Source: Sulfurospirillum oryzae (GTDB lineage Bacteria; Campylobacterota; Campylobacteria; Campylobacterales; Sulfurospirillaceae). From it: a DNA stretch of 64,000 nt. The position numbers were made by a program, and so were the translations under genes. Of this stretch, positions 55,629 through 62,936 are shown in pieces (position 1 is the first letter of the stretch; each line of letters begins with the position of its first letter). Where the stretch lies: positions 744,001-808,000 of the forward strand of contig NZ_JANZKZ010000002.1 of the NCBI RefSeq assembly GCF_025770725.1, given 5' to 3'. Below the pieces are notes generated by a model that saw only the letters and a program-made list of their open reading frames with translations, was not told the DNA's origin and did not search any database.

Positions 55629-56600
55629 TTAAACGGTACCTTTTTCATACTGTGAACGCATTTTCTCTTTTTCGATCTTGTTTTTCTCTTTGAGTGCAAT
55701 TTTATTTTTGTACTCTTCTACGCTAAATCCAAGTACCTTTAAAAAAGGTGCAGAAATAAAAATAGAACTATAACATCCTACAATAACACCTAGAAGCATC
55801 GTAAAGCTAAATCCATGAATAATCTCTCCACCAAAAACATACAGTGTTAATACAACAAAGAATACCGTCAATACTGTCAAGACAGTACGTGAAAGTGTTT
55901 TCGATACAGAAACATTAATGACCGTCATCAAATCTGTCTCTTTAGTGCTTTTGAGTTCTTCACGAATACGGTCGTAAATAATAATTGTATCATTAATAGA
56001 GTAACCAATCAGCGTTAAAATAGCCGCTAATACATCCAAGCTCATCTCGACTTTGAAGAGAATAAGCGCTCCCACTGTAATAGCAACATCGTGTAACAAC
56101 GTGATAATAGAAGCAACCGCAAAGGTCCATTCAAAACGAACAGCAACATAAATCATAATACCTAGCATACTAAGGGCTGCTGCCATAATACCTTTTTGCC
56201 TGAGTTCGCCACCCACTTTTGGACCTACAATGTCGACTTTACGAACATCAAATTTGCCCGTATCTTTAAGAAGTGCTCTTACTTTATCCCCCACATCTTC
56301 ACTGACACCGCCAGAGGTTGAAGCAAAGCGAATTTGGATCTCTTCAGGTGAGCCAAACTCTGTAATAAGTGCGCCGGCAAACATTTTGTCTTTGGCAAGA
56401 TCATCTCTGATTTTATCAATCGGTGCATGCTGGTCATACTTTAACTGAACAATAGTACCACCTGAAAAATCTATTCCGTACTCAAGTCCTTTGGCAAAGA
56501 ACAGAACAATGGAGAGTAGTGCTATCGAAAGTGTCGTTGTAATGAAAAAACGACTGACCTTCATAAAATCATAAATTTTATGCTGTGAAAAAAACTCCAT
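55629..56600 (-). CDS. secF: Protein translocase subunit SecF
   Basis: A 323-residue partner of SecD with six membrane spans. Signatures are YGIDFSGGTIVQLKYDQHAP and GYSINDTIIIYDRIREEL, with SLSRTVLTVLTVFFVV-like segment (KTLSRTVLTVLTVFFVV). I start at 56600 (MEFFSQHKIYD), where secD's TAA overlaps the ATG (TAATG) and AGGAG lies 8 nt upstream; nine upstream residues in frame are inside secD and not SecF-like. Confidence 0.96.
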   Translation of the reverse strand: MEFFSQHKIYDFMKVSRFFITTTLSIALLSIVLFFAKGLEYGIDFSGGTIVQLKYDQHAPIDKIRDDLAKDKMFAGALITEFGSPEEIQIRFASTSGGVSEDVGDKVRALLKDTGKFDVRKVDIVGPKVGGELRQKGIMAAALSMLGIMIYVAVRFEWTFAVASIITLLHDVAITVGALILFKVEMSLDVLAAILTLIGYSINDTIIIYDRIREELKSTKETDLMTVINVSVSKTLSRTVLTVLTVFFVVLTLYVFGGEIIHGFSFTMLLGVIVGCYSSIFISAPFLKVLGFSVEEYKNKIALKEKNKIEKEKMRSQYEKGTV

Positions 56601-58180
56601 TAGTGACTCCTCTTCATACCAAACCACAAGGAAAGGTTCTTACTTTTTTCAATACGTGGCATTAAAAATTCATAAATACCATGTGTTCCTAAAATGGCAG
56701 TTAGCATGGAAACACTAATACCAATAGCGGTACTAATTGCAAATCCTTTAATTGGACCCGTTCCGTACACATAAAGTAGTACTGATGTAATGATTGAAGT
56801 AACATTACTATCAAGAATAGCACTCATTGCATTTTCATAGCCATGCTCAATCGCTTGTCCCATGGGAACCCCTTGCCGTAAAAGTTCCCTTATACGTTCA
56901 TTGATAATAACGTTTGCATCTACTGCCATACCAATGGTCAAAACAATACCCGCCATACCAGGTAGTGTCAATGTTGCTCCAAAGAGCGCCATGATGGCAA
57001 TCAATAAAAAGAGGTTAACAATCAAAGCGATATTGGCAACAACACCTGCTATACGGTAATAAAAGAGCATAAAGCCTGAAACAAGTACAAAACCAGAAAT
57101 CAACGCTATCAAACTTGCTTGAATACTATCAGCACCTAATGAAGGTCCAATACTTCGTTTTTCAAGAAGCGTTACAGGAGCCAGTAGCGCACCGCTTCGA
57201 AGTGCAATAGCAACATCGTGTGCTTCTTTCACACTAAAGCCGCCACTGATTTGTCCACTGCCGCCACCAATACGTTCACGAATCACAGGATCAGAATAGA
57301 CTTTATTATCCAAAACAATCGCTAAACGATTGCCAATATTATTAGCTGTAAAATCACCAAAGATTTTTGCACCCTCAGAGTTTAGGGTAAAGTTAATCAC
57401 CGGCTGATGCATTTCGCTAAAAGCAACTTTGGCATCACTGAGCATACTGCCATCAAGAACAGGGATCTCTTTTAAAATGTGTTTTACCTGCTCACTTCTA
57501 GCATCGGGTAAAATGACATCACCATACTGTGCCGCTTCCATTGGGCTCATTGTATTGGTACGATCTTTACGTTTTTCATCCACAGCCATAAGTTGCAAAT
57601 GCGCTGCTTTTGCAATGAGTTCGCGCGCACGTTGTTCATCATCGGCTGTTTTAATACCAGGAAGTTCCACTAAAATTTTATCATTACCTTGTTTAGCAAC
57701 ATTCGGTTCTGAAAGACCAAATTGATCCAAACGGTTACGAATCGTTTCTACTGCTTGAGAAAGAGCATATTCGCGAATAACGTCTTTTTCTTTATCACTA
57801 AGTGAAAGCGTATAACGAAGTGCTTCTTTATTGACTTGTAAACCGCTAATAGTCTTGAGCATTTCATCAATTTTTTTCTCTTCATCTTTATCTAAAAGTG
57901 TAAAAGAGAGAAGCTCTTCATCAATACGGAAATCATCAATGATGATATCTCCGCTTTGTGCAAAAAATTTGATACTAGAAGCGATAGATTTGATTTTTGA
58001 TTTGATAGCTTCTTCAGTTTGAACACCTAAAAGCATGTGAAGACCGCCTTGAAGATCAAGACCTAATGAGACTTTAGCACCTTTTTCGCTTTGGAAGAAA
58101 GTGGGCATTGACATGCCCACCCCAAAAATAATAGCGATTAAAAAGATAACTAAACGATAGTTAAATTTTCCTCTATTCAT
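56600..58180 (-). CDS. secD: Protein translocase subunit SecD
   Basis: A 526-residue proton-driven component of the Sec system that helps release exported proteins. Motifs: VSLGLDLQGGLHMLLGV, GLSEPNVAKQGNDKILVELPGI and the membrane segment GMAVDANVIINERIRELL. I start at 58180 (MNRGKFNYRLVI); the 18 residues above lie inside yajC. The gene's start overlaps the yajC stop by 8 bp. Confidence 0.96.
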   Translation of the reverse strand: MNRGKFNYRLVIFLIAIIFGVGMSMPTFFQSEKGAKVSLGLDLQGGLHMLLGVQTEEAIKSKIKSIASSIKFFAQSGDIIIDDFRIDEELLSFTLLDKDEEKKIDEMLKTISGLQVNKEALRYTLSLSDKEKDVIREYALSQAVETIRNRLDQFGLSEPNVAKQGNDKILVELPGIKTADDEQRARELIAKAAHLQLMAVDEKRKDRTNTMSPMEAAQYGDVILPDARSEQVKHILKEIPVLDGSMLSDAKVAFSEMHQPVINFTLNSEGAKIFGDFTANNIGNRLAIVLDNKVYSDPVIRERIGGGSGQISGGFSVKEAHDVAIALRSGALLAPVTLLEKRSIGPSLGADSIQASLIALISGFVLVSGFMLFYYRIAGVVANIALIVNLFLLIAIMALFGATLTLPGMAGIVLTIGMAVDANVIINERIRELLRQGVPMGQAIEHGYENAMSAILDSNVTSIITSVLLYVYGTGPIKGFAISTAIGISVSMLTAILGTHGIYEFLMPRIEKSKNLSLWFGMKRSH

Positions 58181-58448
58181 CGATTTTCTTTGCGATATAT
58201 TCTCTTGAAACCTTAACCATGATACCTTCATCATTAAGCTTAACTTTGATAGAATCTTCCTCAGGTTTTACGACTTCACAGATCAAACCACCGCTGGTAA
58301 TAACCTTGTCGCCCTTTTTGAGTGCATCAAGCATCTCTTTATGTTTTTTCACCTGTTTTTGTTGTGGTCTAATCACAAGAAAAAAGAAAATTGCGAAAAG
58401 AACAACGAGTGGTAGTAAAGAAGAGAGTAAACTTGCAGAACCTTGCAT
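58173..58448 (-). CDS. yajC: Sec accessory subunit YajC
   Basis: A 91-residue protein with one N-terminal membrane helix (about 5-28, LLPLVVLFAIFFFLVIRPQQK) and a small cytoplasmic domain (GDKVITSGGLICEV). It is first of the 12-gene minus-strand run that ends at 44.3 kb. Its start codon is 11 bp from the divergent lnt start. Confidence 0.96.
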   Translation of the reverse strand: MQGSASLLSSLLPLVVLFAIFFFLVIRPQQKQVKKHKEMLDALKKGDKVITSGGLICEVVKPEEDSIKVKLNDEGIMVKVSREYIAKKIDE

Positions 58449-58459
58449 GGAAATCCTTT

Positions 58460-59695
58460 ATGAAAAAAAATTTAGACATCTATTTTACCCGCATTTACAT
58501 AATAAAAGCCTTTGTTATAGCACTCTTGCTTTCTGCCTTTATCTACCTCGATTATTTTGGGCTTACATTCCTCATACTTAACACGACGCTCGCGTTGATT
58601 GGCTTTTATTTGCTGTTAGGTGAAAATCGCATCGTTTGGTTTTGGAGTGGTTTGTTTATAGGACTTTTGTGGTTTTACTGGATCAGTTTTAGCTTTGTTT
58701 ACTACGATTTAGCTTTTCTTATACCCTTCATTATTTTGGGTGTTGCTTTTGTTTATGGTATTCTTTTTTGGCTTATTGGTCGAGTGGGGAGTCGTTCTAT
58801 TTACGTGCAACTTCCGTTACTTTTTGGCGTCAGCTTTGTTGATCCTTTTAGTTTTAACTGGCTCAAACTTCAACTCATATTGCTCGATACTTATTTTTCG
58901 ACCACACATCTTGCATTTGGACTTTTTTTAAGTGGTATTACCCTTTTTAAAGCACTACCAAAATGGACAAAAAGCGTTGCACTTCTACCGCTCATTGCGG
59001 CACTCTCTTTCAACCATACGACTTTGGAATTTCCTAAAATTGATGTGGCTTTACCCATCATGCACATTCCACAATCCCAGCGTTGGGATGCCAAGTATCA
59101 ACAAGAAGCCATTGATCTTAATTTTGCATTGATTGAAAAAGCTATTGTTGAGAAAAAAGAGCTGATTATCTTTCCTGAGAGTGCATTTCCTCTCTACTTA
59201 AACCGTGCCCCTCGTTTGATTGAAGCTTTGAAAAACTACTCTGAACGGATTACGATTGTGACAGGGTCATTGACGTATGAAGAGAATGAAGGTTTTTACA
59301 ACTCTTCGTATCTTTTCCAAAAGGGAGAGATGCAAATTGCTCACAAGATTGTTCTTGTACCTTTTGGTGAAGAGGTACCTTTTCCTGCATTTATTGTTGA
59401 AATCATCAATAAACTCTTTTTTGATGGGGCAAAAGATTATCAAAAAGCCAAAGAGCCACACGATTTTGTGATAGATGGAATTCCATTTAGAAGTGCCATT
59501 TGCTATGAAGGAACAAACGATAAGCTCTTTGTGGAAAATCCTAAACAGATGATTGTCATTAGCAATAACGCATGGTTTAGCCCGTCAACTGAACAGACCT
59601 TGCAATATTTGTTGCTGCGTTACTATGCGAAAAAATATCAAACGGTGATTTATCATAGTGCCAATAGTGGCAAAAGCGGTATCATCATGCCCTAA
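58460..59695 (+). CDS. lnt: Apolipoprotein N-acyltransferase
   Basis: A 411-residue protein with about six N-terminal membrane helices and a nitrilase-like domain. It N-acylates the Cys of lipoproteins. The triad is visible: E in IIFPESAFPLYL, K in HKIVLVPFGEEVP and C in RSAICYEGTND. It ends at HSANSGKSGIIMP, short of the usual last beta-strands and C-terminal helix of the family. I start at 58460 (MKKNLDIYFTR); 23 upstream residues overlap yajC on the other strand. A terminator starts at the stop codon. Confidence 0.9.
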   Translation: MKKNLDIYFTRIYIIKAFVIALLLSAFIYLDYFGLTFLILNTTLALIGFYLLLGENRIVWFWSGLFIGLLWFYWISFSFVYYDLAFLIPFIILGVAFVYGILFWLIGRVGSRSIYVQLPLLFGVSFVDPFSFNWLKLQLILLDTYFSTTHLAFGLFLSGITLFKALPKWTKSVALLPLIAALSFNHTTLEFPKIDVALPIMHIPQSQRWDAKYQQEAIDLNFALIEKAIVEKKELIIFPESAFPLYLNRAPRLIEALKNYSERITIVTGSLTYEENEGFYNSSYLFQKGEMQIAHKIVLVPFGEEVPFPAFIVEIINKLFFDGAKDYQKAKEPHDFVIDGIPFRSAICYEGTNDKLFVENPKQMIVISNNAWFSPSTEQTLQYLLLRYYAKKYQTVIYHSANSGKSGIIMP

Positions 59696-59718
59696 AGGCA
59701 CTCTTTTGAGTGCCTTTA
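59693..59718. terminator. Terminator between lnt and metK
   Basis: TAAAGGCACTC-TTTT-GAGTGCCTTTA is a perfect 11 bp stem; its first three bases are the lnt stop codon. It separates convergent lnt and metK and should act in both directions. A CTACATGTAAAC palindrome follows at 59723-59734. Confidence 0.8.
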
Positions 59719-59733
59719 CGAGCTACATGTAAA

Positions 59734-60948
59734 CTATTTTTTGAGTGCTTTAAAAATCTCGAGGCTATCCAGTTTTTCCCACGGATAATCACTTTGACCT
59801 ACTTGCCCACGTGCCGCAACATCCGCATACAAAAATGTATCCGCGCTTGGTTTATCCAAGCCAAATTTTTGCGTAATCCAACGTGGTGTTAAGCTAAATG
59901 TCTCTAGTACAAAACTTGAAAGTTCATCATCACTCACACTGGTATAAGTTCCAGAGGTATCAACTGCAACAGATACTGGTTTTGCAACACCAATGGCATA
60001 AGAAAGTTGTACAGAGCATTTTTTAGCAAGTCCAGCTGCTACAATATGTTTTGCTATCCAACGTGCCGCGTAAAGTCCACTACGATCAACTTTTGTATAG
60101 TCTTTACTGGATTGTGCGCCACCACCAATAGGTGAGTATCCGCCAAAACTATCGACGATGAGTTTACGTCCTGTTAAACCAGAATCATGAAGCGAACTGT
60201 GGTTTACATAACGACCTGTTGGGTTAATGTGAATAATGGTGTCATTTGGATCGTAAAGTTCTGTTGGAAGCCCTGTATCGTCAATCAGCCCTTTAATCAA
60301 AGCTCTTACTTCTTCAATTGGCATATTTTCATTTGAAGGGGCTGAGACGACGATGGTGTGAATTTTTTGAGGTTTGCACTCTTCAAAATTTTGTTTCGTG
60401 CCATAATCAACGGTTACTTGTGTTTTGATGTCCACACCTAGTTTATGGTTATGAGCAAGCGCATAGTTATACACTTTATCGCACAACATTCTGGCATAGG
60501 TAATGGCAGCTGGCATAAAATCAGCCGTTTCAGATGAGGCAAAACCAAACATAATACCTTGATCGCCGGCGCCAATTTCGCCACTCTCTTGGTCAACACC
60601 TTGGTTAATGTCGCTACTTTGTTGATTAAGAAGGACTTGTACTTTCACTTCATCAGGGTAAAGGCACTGCTCTTTTGTAAAAGCAGATTTGCCATCGTAT
60701 CCGATTTTAATGAGTGCATCTTTCACAATTTTTTCATAATCTGCAAAAGAGAGAATGCTTTTTGTATTGACCTCTCCACCAATAATGACGTGCTTACCGG
60801 CAACAAAAACTTCGCTTGCGACGCGTGAGTTTTTATCGGCAATGAGAAGTGTATCAACAATGCTATCAGCAATGATGTCAGCACATTTGTCAGGGTGACC
60901 TGGGCTTACCACTTCAGAGGTAAAAAGGTAGTGTTTTGTGTGTTCCAT
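59734..60948 (-). CDS. metK: S-adenosylmethionine synthetase
   Basis: A 404-residue enzyme that makes SAM from methionine and ATP. SEVVSPGHPDKCADIIADSI, GAGDQGIMFGFASSETADFMP and the P-loop region GGGAQSSKDYTKVDRSGLYAARW are the three family signatures. The last has Q and S where E. coli has F and G (GGGAFSGKD), a change shared with Campylobacter MetK as I recall. The 5' leader holds repeated TGGAAAACAA units. It converges on lnt. Confidence 0.97.
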   Translation of the reverse strand: MEHTKHYLFTSEVVSPGHPDKCADIIADSIVDTLLIADKNSRVASEVFVAGKHVIIGGEVNTKSILSFADYEKIVKDALIKIGYDGKSAFTKEQCLYPDEVKVQVLLNQQSSDINQGVDQESGEIGAGDQGIMFGFASSETADFMPAAITYARMLCDKVYNYALAHNHKLGVDIKTQVTVDYGTKQNFEECKPQKIHTIVVSAPSNENMPIEEVRALIKGLIDDTGLPTELYDPNDTIIHINPTGRYVNHSSLHDSGLTGRKLIVDSFGGYSPIGGGAQSSKDYTKVDRSGLYAARWIAKHIVAAGLAKKCSVQLSYAIGVAKPVSVAVDTSGTYTSVSDDELSSFVLETFSLTPRWITQKFGLDKPSADTFLYADVAARGQVGQSDYPWEKLDSLEIFKALKK

Positions 60949-60950
60949 TT

Positions 60951-61021
60951 TTGTTTTCCATTTCTTTGTTTTCCAGCAAAAGCCTAAACCTCTGCATTGT
61001 TTTCCATCCCTTTGTTTTCCA
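60951..61021 (-). repeat. Duplicated leader repeats upstream of metK
   Basis: TTGTTTTCCA occurs four times on the plus strand (60951, 60966, 60997, 61012): a 25 bp unit duplicated 46 bp apart, with two to three differences. On the minus strand each unit reads TGGAAAACAA after an AT, so it carries ATG plus a purine-rich stretch. A 12-codon ORF (MENKGMENNAEV, 60984-61022) lies in it. See finding. Confidence 0.6.
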
Positions 61022-61321
61022 TTTATGGTTTCAAGAAGATACGAAACATAAAATAAAATTAAAAGTTTGAATAAGAACTCCTATGAGCCCACCGCGTATT
61101 AAGAAGAGTATAATACTCTCTTTATTCTAAAAATTTCTTTGACCATTTAGGCTTCTTTTATAACTCTTGAAAAGATAAAGAGTTTGCCCAGAGTGCGTTA
61201 ATTTTTTAAAACTCAAAATTGAGTCATAGCCAAAGCTATGGCGATGTTTTTAGTTTTAAAAAGTGATGTGCTATAAGCGATACTCTTTTTTCAATGGGTT
61301 ATGAAAGAAGTCTATTAGTTA
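61022..61321. other. Gene-free 300 bp with structured segment (metK-AEC gap)
   Basis: I see no gene here. AGAGTA-TAA-TACTCT (61105-61119) is an inverted repeat that on the minus strand overlaps a possible -10 for metK. TTTTTAAAACT (61203-61213) pairs with AGTTTTAAAAA (61252-61262) around an inner stem CATAGC-CAAA-GCTATG (61225-61240); ACTCAA-AA-TTGAGT (61211-61224) is an alternative. It may be AEC-gene terminator sequence, a repeat or a structured RNA. Confidence 0.4.
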
Positions 61322-62218
61322 CTATGAAATGATAAGATTCCATAAACCAATACTGACAAATGAAAAGAGAATGCCTAAAGCAAGGGCATTAATCAATAAA
61401 TCTCGATTCAACCCTCCCCTAATTCCAAAGACCACAGCCATCGTCATCGGAGGCATTGCTGTTTCTAAAAAAGTGACCCTAACCCATTCGGCTTTTAAAT
61501 CGGCAAAGAAATAAAATCCTACAAGCATCAAAAGAGGTGCAATGACCATCTTAAGGCTGAGTGCGACCATATTCTCCTTGAAGTAAAGCGATAAGGTCCG
61601 AAACTCTAACTTCATACCTACGATAGCAGTGACCAAGGGAATCAGTGTGGCTTGAAACTTATCGAGAATTGTTTCAATGAGCGGCGGAAATTCTGTACCT
61701 TGAAAATAGATTGAAACCACAATAGCAAGAAGTGGCGGTGAAAAAACCATCTGTTTTGCGACATCGCGCACGCGTTGCTCTTGTCCTCCACCCCATGCGA
61801 TGAGCGCTATACCAAACGTCATTAAGGCAATAAACGTACCAATTTGATCATACACCAACGCATAACTAACCGCATGCAGCGAGTAAAAAGACTCAATGTA
61901 GGAAAAGCCAACAAAGCCTGTATTGCCAAAGCCGACAATCACCATCATCGTGACAAGATTTTTTCGATCCATTTTCATAAAACGCCCAGCAATATAACCC
62001 AAGGCCAAAGAGAGTGCCATCGTCATATAGGCAATGAGAATAATGGAAAAAACTTCATGGCTAAATGTCATGTGACGAATTTTGGAAAGGGCTAAAGCAG
62101 GGAGTGAAAAGTAGATCACAAACTCGGTTAAAGCATCTGAAATATCGTGTTTGATTTTTTTAAAGATATACCCTAAGGCAACAAAAATAAAGACGGGAGC
62201 AACATTTTCAATCATCAT
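61322..62218 (-). CDS. AEC-family transporter (auxin efflux carrier-like)
   Basis: A 298-residue membrane protein with about ten spans, repeated as two five-helix halves: VAPVFIFVALGYIFKK at the start, GFGNTGFVGFSYIESFY in the middle and TFLETAMPPMTMAVVFG in the second half. AEC proteins export or import malate, auxin-like or other carboxylates; substrate unknown. A TTTACATGTAAA palindrome (62227-62238) is 9 bp upstream of its start. Confidence 0.9.
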   Translation of the reverse strand: MMIENVAPVFIFVALGYIFKKIKHDISDALTEFVIYFSLPALALSKIRHMTFSHEVFSIILIAYMTMALSLALGYIAGRFMKMDRKNLVTMMVIVGFGNTGFVGFSYIESFYSLHAVSYALVYDQIGTFIALMTFGIALIAWGGGQEQRVRDVAKQMVFSPPLLAIVVSIYFQGTEFPPLIETILDKFQATLIPLVTAIVGMKLEFRTLSLYFKENMVALSLKMVIAPLLMLVGFYFFADLKAEWVRVTFLETAMPPMTMAVVFGIRGGLNRDLLINALALGILFSFVSIGLWNLIIS

Positions 62219-62255
62219 AAACTTCTTTTACATGTAAAGGCAAAAAGGCGCACAA

Positions 62256-62936
62256 TCACCACGGTTTCGTGGTAGAATTTTCAAAAGCGTTTTCTAACAT
62301 ACCTAAAAATTTCTCGCGTTCTATAACACACGCACCTAAAGATTGAAGATGATCTGTTGGGAGCTGACAATCGATAAAATCGCCACCTAAACTTTTCAGC
62401 TTCTCACACAATCCCACTAAAGCTGCCTTTGAAGCATCGCTTTTAGTTGAAAACATCGACTCACCACAAAAGACGCCTCCAAGGTAGAGTCCATACAAAC
62501 CTCCAACCAATTCTCCCCCATAATAGCACTCCACCGAGTGAGCAAAACCCTTTACATGTAAAGTGCAAAATGCAGAAATTAAATCCTCACTAATCCAACT
62601 CTTTTGTCCTTTTGAAACTCTGGTTTCCAAACACAAGCGCATTACCTTCTCGAAGCAGGTGTCATAACGTATCTCAAAATGTTTCATGCTTTTGGCGAGA
62701 CTTTTTGAGATTTTAATGTGCGAGGGAAAAAGAATAAGTCTAGGATCGGGCGACCACCAAAGAATCGGATCGCCCTCATTAAACCATGGGAAAATGCCTT
62801 GAACATAGGCACGAAGCAAGCGATCGGGTTTAAGATCGCCACCCCATGCTAAAAGCCCTTCAGTACTGGCATCCATGGGGTCTGGAAACGTATAATCGTT
62901 TGGATGCAACTGAGGAATAAGTATCTTAGTTGCCAC
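62256..62936 (-). CDS. aat: Leucyl/phenylalanyl-tRNA-protein transferase
   Basis: A 226-residue enzyme that attaches Leu or Phe to N-terminal Arg/Lys of proteins, marking them for ClpS-ClpAP. FPDPMDASTEGLLAWGGDL, GIFPWFNEGDPILWWSPDPR and the C-terminal FIDCQLPTDHLQSLGA are diagnostic. It overlaps clpA by 11 bp, so both N-degron components share a transcript. Confidence 0.96.
   Translation of the reverse strand: MATKILIPQLHPNDYTFPDPMDASTEGLLAWGGDLKPDRLLRAYVQGIFPWFNEGDPILWWSPDPRLILFPSHIKISKSLAKSMKHFEIRYDTCFEKVMRLCLETRVSKGQKSWISEDLISAFCTLHVKGFAHSVECYYGGELVGGLYGLYLGGVFCGESMFSTKSDASKAALVGLCEKLKSLGGDFIDCQLPTDHLQSLGACVIEREKFLGMLENAFENSTTKPW

Larger units (their letters stand above)
320..62562. repeat. 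Dispersed palindrome family TTTACATGTAAA (36 core copies)
   Basis: TACATGTA-containing sites start at (12-mer or core): 320, 4856, 4878, 6116, 6175, 11285, 12536, 16074, 18092, 18212, 20481, 20932, 21713, 23442, 27799, 27851, 28786, 31584, 32385, 33082, 33201, 36296, 36949, 39020, 41400, 41455, 45460, 47524, 49019, 50927, 52926, 53667, 54154, 59724, 62227 and 62551. Sixteen are exact TTTACATGTAAA, often with C before and G after. About 13 are intergenic, the rest inside genes on both strands. Function unknown; see findings. Confidence 0.85.

Noticed and set aside
59600-59735. Frameshift truncating lnt
   Set aside because: A perfect terminator begins at the stop codon and no family-like continuation is visible in other frames.
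320-62562. TTTACATGTAAA as the operator of one transcription factor
   Set aside because: Most copies are inside genes or after stop codons, not in promoters, and targets share no function.
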